From contig JAMXSV010000024.1 of the NCBI GenBank assembly GCA_027559495.1, forward strand, positions 1,240,001-1,304,000: a DNA stretch of 64,000 bases, written 5' to 3'. The notes under the pieces are model-generated. The model was given only the letters and a program-made list of their open reading frames with translations, was not told the origin of the DNA and searched no databases. Position 1 is the first letter of the stretch, and the number at the start of each line of letters is the position of its first letter. The position numbers and the translations under genes are program-made. This DNA is from Aurifilum marmelostoma. Lineage: Eukaryota > Ascomycota > Sordariomycetes > Diaporthales > Cryphonectriaceae. This document shows, piece after piece, positions 33,931 to 44,913 of this stretch.

Positions 33931-36346
33931 ACGCGACCTGCCCTGCTGGTGATATTGTACTTCGCCCCTCGCTCAGCTGTTGCTGCGGTACTTTGTTGTC
34001 GGGGTCCAGAGGAGGACAAGCTAAAAGCCTGCTGGTCCAAACAGGCTTGTCTCGAAACGGTTGAGGCCGATACAGGTGGCTGCCACTATTATAATCTTCC
34101 GAGCCCAGGTCCCTCACATAGGTCAGGTGCGAGTCTGATCCTTCGACGACCCGTTGCTTCCCTGCGCTACTACTATTCGCTATCTTATCACACCTCTCTT
34201 TTTCTGACCCTTCCGCCCTGGTGAACATGCACATCTGTGTCTGTTGTAACAGCGCGTTAGGCTATTCAGGTAAGTAGGCTTGGAGAAGGGTCGCCTGGAC
34301 GCAAAGGGTCCAGCCCGTGGTGTTGTTCTTCTGGTATGTATTTTTGTATGATCGGCCCGAGCGGCTGGGGGACTTTGAACAGCAAGCCCTTGGGCCAAAA
34401 GGAGATTATGTTAGCCGCGTGTGTTCCTTGCCGCCGTGATTGGTCCCTTTTGAAACGAGGTCAAGGACAGGCTGCTACCCCTCCCTCTCCGAGCAGGAGA
34501 AGAGGGGAGGAACTTTTGGTACAAGAAACACTCCTCCTGCATGTTTTGGAGAAAGGTTTCGCGCTAGAAAGATTGCAAGAAGCACTCTCGCATGGCTGAC
34601 CGGTTTGGAAGAAGGCAATCAGACCTCAACAAAGGGAGGGCCAGAGTTCAGACCAGACGACGATGATGATTGAGGCTTGAGACACTGCCTAGACTGTCGC
34701 GCATAGCATATCAGGAGTAATATAGTATTTGTGTGGCTCTCCCATGCCATCAATGAAACGTGGCCACGGGATGCTTAGACTTTACCTTCCACAGCACAAG
34801 TTTCGTGAGACTGCCGACGGCTTTCGAGAATGTTGTTGTCGCCTTGCCCGCGACGGATCGAACGCGTAGGTGGGACATCCCGGCTTGATACTCTCATGCT
34901 GAAAGTGATACGCGCGACAATGGCCCTGAACGGACCGTGACGCGGGTGACAGCAAATTGATGCCGTATAGGAAACTTGTTGAACCTGCGTGTGACAAGCA
35001 ACCAGCTGGAAGTGGTATTCGATCTGGTGATCTGTATAGGGTCTTGGTTCGAGAAGGGCTTCCTAGGCCGCAGCTAGCATTTTCAGCAGGTGATAGGGTC
35101 TGAGTCATCTCTCACATGATGAGTTGCCCGCGGTTCTTCCAGGGCCAATTTACCAAAGACTGAATATCACTGAGTACTCTCTCATTTGTCGATGTAGAGA
35201 GATCCCCTCATACTGCGAATCGCACGAGCAGCATCTTCGGTCGAATTGTTTGACGGCTCTCAAACAAAAAACCAGGTGGGGTCCCTGAGTAGGCCCATCC
35301 ATTATTGTTGAAGTGCAGTGTGTTCAGAGCCTCTTTGCCAATTGATATGCCACCAAAGACAAAGCCGAGCTTGTAAAGTCCAGCCATAGCACGCTGCTTC
35401 CGTCGGAATCTGGAGAAAGGACAAAGGAAGAAAAGATATCGTCAAGGACTTCGGCATTCCTTGCAGTGGAGGACGAGGAAGCATCGGGCTCACAGTAGAC
35501 GCGCGACAAGAATGTCCGTCCCAGCAAGTGTCGCCCGCACTTTACACAATACGATTCTTTAACGCCGGCTCTCAAATCAAACAGTGAGGCGTGACGCTGT
35601 CAGGTTGGCAATTGGAGGGCAAGGTATCCCTGGCCGTTTAGAGGCTGGTCTGGACGCGAGCCCGCTCACCAGCAGAGCAGTCTGCCGGTTTGGGCTTTAA
35701 ATACTGTGGCAAGCTGCCCAGGCCTGCCAGGGTCGGAGGTCGCCCTTCTGAAAATGCCGACCCTGTTCCCGAGCACCTGGTGCGTCCTGCGCCGTCTAGT
35801 CCCGTGCAAGCGGTGTCGCCCTCTGGAAGACCTCCGTTGCTACACGCCTAAATGGCGCCAACAGGTCGGTCCCGGCTAGGCTTCGGGTCCTTCATGGACG
35901 TCACAGGCTGACTCTTGCCTCTTCGGTTCCGTCGAGGTGCGTGTGTGGCTGGCGCGCTGGCCATCGTGGCCCCCGTTTTCCTGGTCTCGTTCTCGAGTCC
36001 GATGGTTCCATAGATAGCGGATTTCATTACTTTTCCCTTGTCTGCCTGTTGATTAGAAAATTCAAGTCAAAGAGATTAAATAAGACTTGGAAGACGCTCA
36101 TGAGACAGATGGTGTAGCTTGGTTATATCAAGACCTCCCCTGTGTCACGCAACATTTCCTGTTCGTACAATCAGATGCCACAGGTACAAGACTCTTCTAC
36201 AAGCCATATTGGAAATAATCATCACCTTTATCATTGTCCTCCCAGAGGCCACTCGAAATCTGGTCGATAACTAGCTCTCTGCAGCGTGACCTCATCGGCC
36301 AAAATAGTTCTAGGGAACACCAGCGCCTTATTGGATATTCCTCCGC

Positions 36347-36353
<7 letters not shown>

Positions 36354-36423
<70 letters not shown>
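36354..36423. repeat. (AC)n microsatellite in promoter/5' UTR
   Basis: 70 nt of uninterrupted alternating AC, ending 56 bp before the ATG of the membrane-protein gene at 36480. Confidence 0.95.
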
Positions 36424-36428
<5 letters not shown>

Positions 36429-36479
36429 TACCTATACCTTTACGAGTGAGACATTGGTTGTCAAATCATACCTATCAAT

Positions 36480-37797
36480 ATGTCGGCTGGAGCAAGTAGT
36501 TTGACGGTAAGTGTAAATTTTGGTGCCTAGTCAATGCGCATATCTGTCTGTGGTAGGCTGGACGGCATCCCCCACGATGCCCTCACTCTAAGCCTTGGGG
36601 GCAAGAACCAAAAAAGCAAGATCGCTAACCCCCTTTCCCTGTCTCCTCCTTCCCAGAGCGGCCCGCCATATGCCCCAACAACCGCCTCCCTCGGCGGACA
36701 GCCAACCATCCACCTCGATGATCCGATCTGCGCGGTCCTGCTGCTTCTCTACATCGCCGCGGCGGCAACACACATGACCATCTTCCAGATCAACCGCCGC
36801 CGCGACCACAAATTCGTCTTCTCGGGCCTGCTTTTTGGTTTCTGCATGGCGCGCATCACCACCCTCACCCTGCGCATCGTCTGGGCCTCGTACCCGCGCA
36901 ACATCAACGTCGCCATCGCCGCCAGCATCTTTGTGCAGGCTGGCGTCCTGCTGCTGTTCATCGTGAACCTCATCTTTGCCCAGCGTGTCGTGCGCAGCTA
37001 CCACCCGGAATTCGGCTGGTCGCGCGGCTTGAGCTGGGTCTTCAAGTTCCTGTACTTTTGCGTGCTCGCCATGCTCATCATGGTTATCACCGCCGCCGTG
37101 GACAGCTTCTTCACACTGAATGTCAGCACCAGGCAGAAGGACCGCGATATCACCCTGTTTGCTGGGACATTCCTGTAAGTCTCCTTTTCTCGCTCCGTCT
37201 TTCCTGCTCCCCACCACGATTTGTGGCCAGCGGGGCTAACAATAACTCAACAGCGCCCTGCTCGCCTTCCTCCCCATTCCAGTCACCCTCCTCTCCCTCC
37301 TCGTCCCGCGGTCCCATCGCCCCGAGAAGTTCGGCCAGGGCCGCTACCGCACAAAGCTCTCCCTCCTCCTCTTCACCTCCTTCATCCTGTCCATCGGCGC
37401 CTGCTTCCGCCTCGCCGTGAACTTCACCACCCCGCGCCCCATCACCGACCCGGCCTGGTACCACAGCAAGGCCTGCTTCTACTGCTTCAACTTCGCCATC
37501 GAGCTCGTCGTTGTCTACCTCTACGCCATCTCCCGGTTCGACAGGCGCTTTCATATTCCCAACGGCAGCTCTGGGCCCGGCCACTATAGCGGTTCGAAGG
37601 TCGGCGAGGACGGGGCCAGGAGAAGGGCCAGCATTGGTGCGAGGTCGGCGGCTGGAGGGCCCAGCCTAGAGGTAAATCGCGAGTCCGATGTGTTTGGGGA
37701 TGACGAGCAGCCCGTTGCCCAGGATAGGCGGCAGGCCGAGTGGGAGGCGAGCGCGCTGGCGGAGCTGAATAAATCGGCTGTTGTCGACGAGGATTAA
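36480..37797 (+). CDS. Multi-pass membrane protein, DUF3112-like
   Basis: Exons 36480..36506, 36657..37174 and 37254..37797 give 362 residues; the first exon encodes only nine (MSAGASSLT). About seven hydrophobic helices are visible: ICAVLLLLYIAAAATH, FVFSGLLFGFCMARI, VAIAASIFVQAGVLLLF, WVFKFLYFCVLAMLIM, LLAFLPIPVTLLSLL, KLSLLLFTSFILSIGACF and YCFNFAIELVVVYLY. They are separated by short polar loops. The C-terminal 80 residues are hydrophilic, with SK/RR-rich and acidic stretches, and are likely cytosolic. Motifs such as ARITTLTLRIVWA and NINVAIAAS fit the fungal DUF3112 family as I remember it; its function is unknown. RTA1-like lipid-translocating exporters have a similar topology and are an alternative. 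A long AC repeat sits just upstream. Confidence 0.85.
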
Positions 37798-38422
37798 GGT
37801 TAGGATGTGCCTACGCCTTGTGTGTGCATTGGTTGGTTGAGCGCATAAGAAAGGGCAAAGAGAAAAAAATTGGGTTTATAGATTTGTTCGGCTTGTTCTG
37901 ATACATTTAGATTAGAAGCGCGAGCATTGCATTCTAGACAATATCACTCGTATAATATCCAGGAGCAACACTGACTGATTAGCACATCACCACCATTCTG
38001 CTTGTTTGATAAGCGCTGCCGAGTGTTACCTGAGGACCGATACCGATCTCTGCATCCTAATATCAAGGCATGCAGCGTGATGGACAAGTAAGGTTTTGTT
38101 TCATTAGGTCAATTTGGCTTGCAAAGAGACGTCTAGAGTTTGCATCTGGTCTAGACAGGTCCACCTATAGTGGCATGTATATTTCGTTGGGGATCTAGTT
38201 GATGTATGCCGCAAACAAGTGTAGGAGGCACCTCTCAGGTCTTGCTGCCATCACGGTCATAAGCACATCTACTTTAACGCTCCCTTTCTTGATTCTAAGC
38301 CTCAACCGCAACGCACCACAAGAACGCACAAGGAGAATGCAGTAGTTTAAGTTCAGGCGGGCTATCTGCTTCGATTGCTGTGCAAGACCAAGATGTGAAG
38401 GACGCGGGAACCGCTATTTCGC
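37798..38422. other. Convergent intergenic region
   Basis: About 620 bp between the DUF3112-like and PP2A genes; AT-rich, expected 3' UTRs, nothing else recognised. Confidence 0.6.
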
Positions 38423-39787
38423 TTAGAGGAAGTAGTCCGGTGTGCGTCTTGAGACCATGGGCTCACCAGCCCTTGGGCACGGGTCGAATTGAAGGCTGCA
38501 ATCAGAGTCAGACATGACAGTGTCGATCGTCTGGGGACCTTGGAAACTTACAAGGTGTACTTCAAATGCTCATCAATCTCCATTATAGCAGCCTGGTTAC
38601 CGCATCTGTAGCAGTAATTCGGGGCTGGATAGTGTCAGCACACACAAGATCCATCTGTTCGGGGCTTTTGCGGCACCGGTGAGCACATACCTGAGAAGAT
38701 GGTGACCACGTTACGGTCTTGAGACCAGTTGTAGCCCTCCATCACCAGCTGATGAGCTCGAGCAATGAGGGTCAAGCCATTGTTGTGGTTGAAAGCCTCG
38801 GATATGTCCTGTCCGAAGGTGTAACCTGCACCACGAGGAGAAATTCCCCACCCGCAACGGTCATCCGGGTCTGACCACAGCAGGTCGCACATGGGCCCCT
38901 CGTGAGGGACCTCCTGAATCCGATCTAGAGCTCGGATGTTATCGAGGGTATCGATGCTAGGAGACAGACCTCCGTGGAGGCAGAAGATCTGGTTGTCGAT
39001 GAGGGCGGTCAAGGGAAGGTAGTCGAACAGGTCGGTGAAGTATTTCCAGACGTTGGCGTTTCCGTATTTGCGGAGGCACTCGTCATAGAACCCGTAGACT
39101 TGGGTGATCTGGCGCGACTCGTGGTTGCCGCGGAGGATGGTGATGCGCTGTGGGTATCGTATCTTCAGGGCGACGAGAAGGGTGACTGTCTCCACGGAGT
39201 AGTACCCACGGTCGACATAATCGCCTGCCACTCCCTGTCAGTATTCAATCAGGGCGAGGCAGCACATGGTACTGGGGACTGACCCATGAAGAGATAGTTG
39301 GTGTCTGGGTTGGGACCGCCAATCTTGAAGAGCTCCATCAGATCGTGAAATTGACCGTGGATATCGCCGCACACCGTCACCGGGCATTTCTATAGCATAT
39401 GATGAGCATACATGTTCAGACAGCTATTTTGAGCTTGGGGATACGTACGACTGGTTGGACGTTGGACTCGTCCTGGAGGACTTCGCGCGCCTGCAAATAC
39501 GGTCAGCCTGCGAGCTTGTGGCAGCTGGTTCGGGAGAACAAGCCCAGGTCAAGCGCTGAAGCGTTCGATCACGGAGCAGTGCAGGACGCCATCACCATGG
39601 CGTGTAGTGACCTCAAGGGAATCCTGACCTTTTCGCACAGCCTCTGCACATCTGACTCTGCCAATTGTTTGCATTTCATCAGGTTTTCGATCCAGCCATC
39701 GGTGTCGCTGATGGTGGTAGGTTCGGAGAGAGGGGCAGGCGCCAGGTCGGTGGGCACGCGACCGACATCCTCCATGTTGGTGTCCAT
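38423..39787 (-). CDS. Protein phosphatase 2A catalytic subunit
   Basis: Six exons on the minus strand: 39629..39787, 39449..39490, 39284..39389, 38691..39224, 38552..38624 and 38423..38495, giving 328 residues. It shows the metallophosphatase signatures GDIHGQ, GDYVDRG and RGNHESR, and PP2A-specific segments: VQPVKCPVTVCGD, YGFYDECLRKYGNANVWKYF, CHGGLSPSIDTL-like and APNYCYRCGNQAA. The end is RRTPDYFL, whose terminal leucine is carboxymethylated in PP2A to control B-subunit binding. This separates it from Sit4/PP6 and PP4 relatives. An N-terminal extension of about 20 residues precedes the usual start region. It is expected to form the A-B-C holoenzyme for cell-cycle and signalling dephosphorylation. 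Two acceptor/donor pairs lie inside highly conserved codons, so the splicing model is well constrained. Confidence 0.96.
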
Positions 39788-40900
39788 GCTGAATGTCTTG
39801 TGGTCGCCGAAGGAGAGAAGACGGCGTGAGCTAGATCAGGCGAGGACGGAGGTCGTGAGGTTGTCGACAGTGTCAATCACACACACAAAGAGGTATGACG
39901 TTTGTGGGAGGTAGGGGAAGGAGTTGGGGCTTGTTTCGCAATCGGGTCCCTAAGCTAGCTCCAGCTGGCGCAGCGAACTGGTTCGAGACGGGATAGCCCG
40001 TTGTTATGGTGCGGGCGGGCTCGTGAGATGTGTTCAAGGTCGCGATGGGGTATCAAGGCTTGTGATGAGGGAGACCTTTGTGGGAGGAAGGGCGATGGTC
40101 GATGGTGGGATGGGTTGCAAGGCAAGGTTGCTTCAGGCGAGGCAGGGAATTGCGGAGACTGCAAGCGCTGGGGGGGCAAACGACCTTGCTTACTTCCCTG
40201 GCCAGCGCACGGCCAAATCACGCGTACCACGCTAACGAGCTGCTGACAGCTATAACCTGTGCCCAACATTAAGGGGCAGGCAACTCTTGCGCAATAGACG
40301 GCGTTCAGGTAATTATAGGGCGTTGCTCGTCTTGTCGCTTTTCTTTTCTTTTTATTTCTCCTCTTATCTTCTGCTTCCTCACAAGCGCAACCTGAATAAT
40401 ACTTTATTATAGCATGCGACCCTATTGAAACACCGCAGAAATTAAATATACAACCAGATCAACGTCAAACCATATATATATAATTGAAAAGAGAGAAATA
40501 TAGGGGGACCAGCGAGAAAGCAGAAAGAAAAAGAAAAAAAAGATAAAAGGCGAAAGGTGAAAGATGAAAGGTAAAAAGGCCATCTTCTCATCAAGTATAG
40601 TATTTCAGTATAGTGTTTCATTTTATTGGGCAAGAAATTGCCAGGAAACACAAATTCCCACTGGCCGACTCCTGAGACTGTTGCCCCCCGTCTCAAAACA
40701 CATGAACTGGCGCCTGTCCACGCACCAACATGCCTCCCAATGTTCTAGCGTTGTACGCCCGCCTACCGTGCTGATGATGATAAGAATGGACCAAAACCGA
40801 ATTATGCATAATGCATTGAATAGTGATACAACACCATGATCAGTGCCATCCTCATCCGATGCTTACGACAAGAACAACTTCACTTTATACTATGTGTCTC
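39788..40900. other. Intergenic region (PP2A promoter / EXO84 3' UTR)
   Basis: 1.1 kb between two minus-strand genes. Contains an AT-rich stretch with TATATATATAAT near 40472..40484 on the EXO84 3' side. Short frames only. Confidence 0.6.
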
Positions 40901-43041
40901 TCAAGTCAAGCCCAACCCGATCGGTCCGCTGTCAGCTGCGTTGACGACGGGTTCCTGCCCAACGAGGTTGCGGAAGTCGAGGCCAACCTCGGACAGCATC
41001 TGGGCATGCTCCTTAGCCCGTTCCATACACTTTGTCCACGCCTCCGTTCCTTTCTCCGTACTGCTGAGCTGCCGTGCCAGGATGACATTGAATGCCTCGA
41101 CCTCTTCTTTGGCCCACCTGACGCAAGCACTCATCATGGGCGGCGGAAAGCATCCCTGAAAGCAGCTGACCGTATTCTTGATGATGGTGAAGTAGACAAA
41201 GGATAGCTGCCAGATGTACGAATGCAGGTCTCCCTGGAAAATGCACTGTCTGTATTGTTTTGTTAGTCTTGATATAGGCAGTGTTTGGGCTGAAGGATGG
41301 CCGACTCACCGAGATCGCTTCTGGATAACTTGGCTCCTCGCCTCGAGGTACGCCTCTCGTGCGCGATCCTCGAAACCAAGCCTGGTCAGCCAGCTGACGT
41401 GTTGCTTGGTCTTGCCGGGCACGTTATGAGAATTCACCAGCTCTCGTGTGATGAGGGCGGCCAAGCGAGAACATCGCTCCTCCACCTTGAACTCAATGAA
41501 GTCCTGCGCCACGGTATTGTTCTTAAGGCTCCGGGCGAGACCCTTCAGCTTCTCCACTCGCCCTACAGCGGGCTCGATCCGCTGCAGTGCGATGTCAATG
41601 TCGAGGTCATCCATCTGACTCTCTACCCATCGTAGATTCTGCTGCTTGCCATCCACCTCGATGAGCATGTCTTTGATGTCCGACAGCGTCTCGAGGAGCT
41701 CTGTCTTCTGTAAAAGGCCAGGGTCCCGAGAGGCGAAGTAATTGATGGTCTCCTTGGCCTTGTTGTTTGCTTCCCTCTCGGACTGAATGTTCCTTCGCAG
41801 GTCCTCAACCACCTTACGGACGTTCAGCAGCAGTGTTCGCTTGTCCGGATCGTCTGGCTTCTCTGTCCGGTAGATAACAGACTCCTGCCCTACGCCGCGG
41901 ACCATAATGGCATCTGCAAGCTTCGTCCTGCTTGTAGAAGACTCGTGTGTCCCCGCCATATCCACAACCTCAATGTCAAGCAGAGGCCAGCACCTATCAG
42001 CAACCAACTTGACAACCGGACCCCGGGAGTCTGCTGCCTCAGTCTTCCGCTTCTTACGCGAAGCTATGAGGAGATGGTCGTTCAGCAGGACGATGGCGAT
42101 AGACCGCCTAGATTTATACGTAGCATTGTCCAACTCGATCCACGAGCCCGCATTCTGGATGATATGGCGGCCTGGCGTGTTGGGCAAGAACTTCTGCGAG
42201 CCTTCAATATTCTTATAGAGGGCCTATTGTACTCCGTGTGAGAATGGATACGCTGTGTTCCGTTCGGGGCGCCGCAAATACTGACCTGGAGTTGTGAGTT
42301 CCACAATGCTGTTCTATCCGCCACGGAGCTGCGCTTATCTCTCTTGCTCATGCCAGACGAGAATGATGCGCCATTCACCCCATTCGATTCGTCCGTGTTT
42401 CGAGATGACACTGACCGCAGCACGGTTGTGTTTGTCTTGAGATCCGACATGAGATTCTTCAGGCCACGCATCTGCGCCTTGAGGGTTTCCGCCTCCTTGC
42501 TAATCTTGATGAACTGAGTCCTATTCTGGTACACATTCTGTTGCAGGTCGGCGGCGGCCCTGCCCTCCAGCTTCTGGAGCTGTTCCTCGAACTCGCGCAG
42601 CTCATCCTCTGTCGCATTCGCCAGGGTTCTGTTGACATAGTCCTCTGCCTTGAACCTTGGGTCCCTCAGGTCTTTGACGTTGACGGTCGGTGCAACTCCG
42701 CCCGGGGCCCCGCCCCTGGACCTCGGAGCCTCTGCTGCTGGTGCCGGCTTGCGGTAGGGCTCGTACTTATCGATCGTCGGCATAGACGGCATAGGCGGCG
42801 CAGCGGTGACATCGAAGTTGTCGGGAAGGTTGTACCTCGTCGAGTACCGGCGCTTGACATAATCGGATGTCTTGCCTCCTGCCTGAGGAGGCAGGCGCGG
42901 TCGAGCTTGAGGGACTGGCGGTGCATTGACGGCCATGTTCCCTCCCGTACTTCTCGGAACGGGTACCCCATTGGCCGCGATGGGTGCGCTGATGGTAGGG
43001 CGCGTGTTGACCCTCTTGGGGCCTTTCCGAAGCGACGACAT
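40901..43041 (-). CDS. EXO84: Exocyst complex component EXO84
   Basis: Exons 42286..43041, 41310..42223 and 40901..41249 on the minus strand give 672 residues. The N-terminal third is basic and Pro-rich with TSDYVKRRYSTRYNLP, then DPRFKAEDYVNRTLANATEDELREF and a coiled coil, characteristic of Exo84 proteins. A PH domain follows (NAGSWIELDNATYKSRRSIAIVLLNDHLLIA). The helical C-terminal part includes LHSYIWQLSFVYFTIIKNT and CFPPPMMSACVRWAKEEVEAF. The exocyst tethers secretory vesicles at growing hyphal tips and septa. The start is set at MSSLRKGPKR, which fits relatives; an in-frame upstream ATG at 43125 would add 28 residues without obvious merit. Divergent from TOM20. Confidence 0.95.
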
Positions 43042-43615
43042 GGCGACTGCTCTGGTCCACCGAGGGACAGGTATGGGGGTAGCGTACAGGAGGCCCGGCC
43101 TGTCTCGACAGCTACCAACCCGCACGAGACGCAGAGGGCTGATGGATCAAGACCTTGTGACGTCGAACTCTCTTAAGAGGAGGGAGGTTGTCCATAGTAA
43201 AGGGAGCCTGAGACAGCCAAGGTGGTGATTAGGTAATGGGGGGGGCTCCTGCTGGCCCTGGCCCGATTGACATGGGGGCCCGCGGTCGACCTGCTGGGGT
43301 CCCCTGCTGACCCAGGCGCAAAAATTGTTGGTATGAGCTCACAGAGCAGCAGTAGCATTTGGGATTGAGAGCTTCGATCGAATCTGCAATTGACCGTCTT
43401 GCAAGTCAATGTCGCAAAGGCGCAATTATTGATTTGCCTCAGTAACTTAGCGATCTCATACAAGTTTCTGGTGCGGGACAACGTCGTTTCACCCGACGCA
43501 TACACACAAAGATCGACCTTGTGACTCTCACTCCTCGTCGGCGTGCTCTATTCTTCTTCTTTTCTATTCGACTTGAACCTCGTCTCCAACACCATCCCAT
43601 CCACACATCGACACA
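43042..43615. other. Divergent promoter region between EXO84 and TOM20
   Basis: 574 bp; the TOM20 leader is pyrimidine-rich (43550..43600). No other element recognised. Confidence 0.6.
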
Positions 43616-44349
43616 ATGGCGTCATCACAGCAAAAAGCACTCATAGCGACTGCAACGGCAGCCGCACTGGCCACCGGTCTACTCGGTATGGCCACGTCCC
43701 TCTCTGCCTCTGACACGTCTACTCCCAAACCCAAACTACGCGATCCCTCTGACTGACCATGACCATCTCTCCCTCGGGCAGCGTACGCCGTATACTTCGA
43801 TCACTCCCGTCGCAGTAAGCCCGAGTTCCGAAGACAGCTGCGGCGCAACGAGCGGCGCCAGGCTCGCCAAGCCAAGGTGGACGCCGAGGTCGAAACCCAG
43901 CACCAGCGCGAGGCTATCAAGCAGGCCGTCGACGAGGCCAAGGAGGAGGGCTTCCCCACTAGCGTCGAGGAGAAGGAGGCATACTTCCTTGACCAGGTGA
44001 CTATGGGCGAGCAGCTGGGCAGCGACCCGTCGCGTGCCGTCGATGCTGCGCTGGCATTCTACAAGGGCCTCAAGGTCTACCCTCAGCCTGGTGACCTGAT
44101 CGGCATCTACGACAAGACTGTGCCCAAGGTGCGCTTCCCGACGACTGCGATGAAATTTTCACCTTCATGCGTGGATGGTCACTGTTATACAGAAGTACTG
44201 ATTGATATCCGCAGCCTATCCTCGACCTTCTCGCCGAGATGATTGCCTACGACGGAAGCCTGAGACTAGACTCTGGGAGCATGCCCGGCATGCCCGGCAT
44301 GCCCAACCTAGGAGCCATGGGCGACATGCCCACTGTTGGCCTAGACTAA
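43616..44349 (+). CDS. TOM20: Mitochondrial import receptor TOM20
   Basis: Exons 43616..43685, 43782..44128 and 44215..44349 give 183 residues. The N-terminus contains one membrane anchor (ALIATATAAALATGLLAYAVYF) followed by the basic FDHSRRSKPEFRRQLRRNER, the typical signal-anchor for the outer mitochondrial membrane. The cytosolic receptor domain has GFPTSVEEKEAYFLDQVTMG, GSDPSRAVDAALAFYKGLKVYPQPGDL and DKTVPKPILDLLAEMIAYD, all hallmarks of Tom20. It recognises amphipathic presequences and passes precursors to the TOM40 pore. The C-terminus carries a short Gly-Met-Pro repeat (GMPGMPGMPNL) made by tandem 9-nt units. Intron 1 splits the anchor. Confidence 0.96.
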
Positions 44350-44913
44350 GAAAAGGCTATCAACGACACTCGAAAAGGGCGATGATCGGAAGAACGCGCA
44401 CCAACTCAACGTATCAATTCTCCGCTCTTCATCGCGGCAATACACCTTCATCAGGACAGGACGATTCAGACTTATAAAAATATGACCATTGGAGGCAGCA
44501 GGCGGCGGATTGTACCGGATAAGGACACTTTGCATTTGGATGAGTGATATCCATGCTCTGCACAGGAGAAGAGTTCAGCTCATCTCGAGGGGCTGCAGGC
44601 ATCACCGACGAGGAGGCTATGCGCGACAGGGAACAAGTATTCGTGTATCATAACATTAAACAAGCAGGTCTAGGGTGGCAATGTCGGGGTGGTCCCTATG
44701 AACATTTGAAAGCAAGCTTTGGAGCGGATTGTTATGATGCGGACGGCCATCAGACATCACCACTACCTTTTGAGCTATCCTGTGATCAATTAATTGTACG
44801 ATGGACTGTACAGGACCATGTGGTGAACTACGTTGGGAGGATATCGAGTTGGGAGAATTGCAGACGTTTCGCGTACACTGAGTGTGTATCAGATGGATCC
44901 AAAAACTATATTT
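44350..44913. other. Convergent intergenic region
   Basis: 564 bp between TOM20 and TYW1 3' ends; one chance frame runs antisense into TYW1. No element recognised. Confidence 0.6.

Larger units (their letters stand above)
31741..36479. other. Gene-poor region with microsatellites
   Basis: 4.7 kb with no convincing gene. 31.74-33.1 kb is probably a long leader/promoter of the SH3 gene; its minus strand is very pyrimidine-rich at 32.4-33.1 kb, with ten G in a row at 32951..32960 on the plus strand. Then a (TG)n tract at 33887..33927, an uncertain minus-strand coding-like patch at 35.3-36.05 kb, and a 70-bp (AC)n tract just before the next gene. One TGAGTCA at 35101..35107. Confidence 0.5.

Noticed and set aside
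36197..36449. Cys-Val and His-Thr repeat 'proteins'
   Set aside because: Direct translation of the AC/GT microsatellite.
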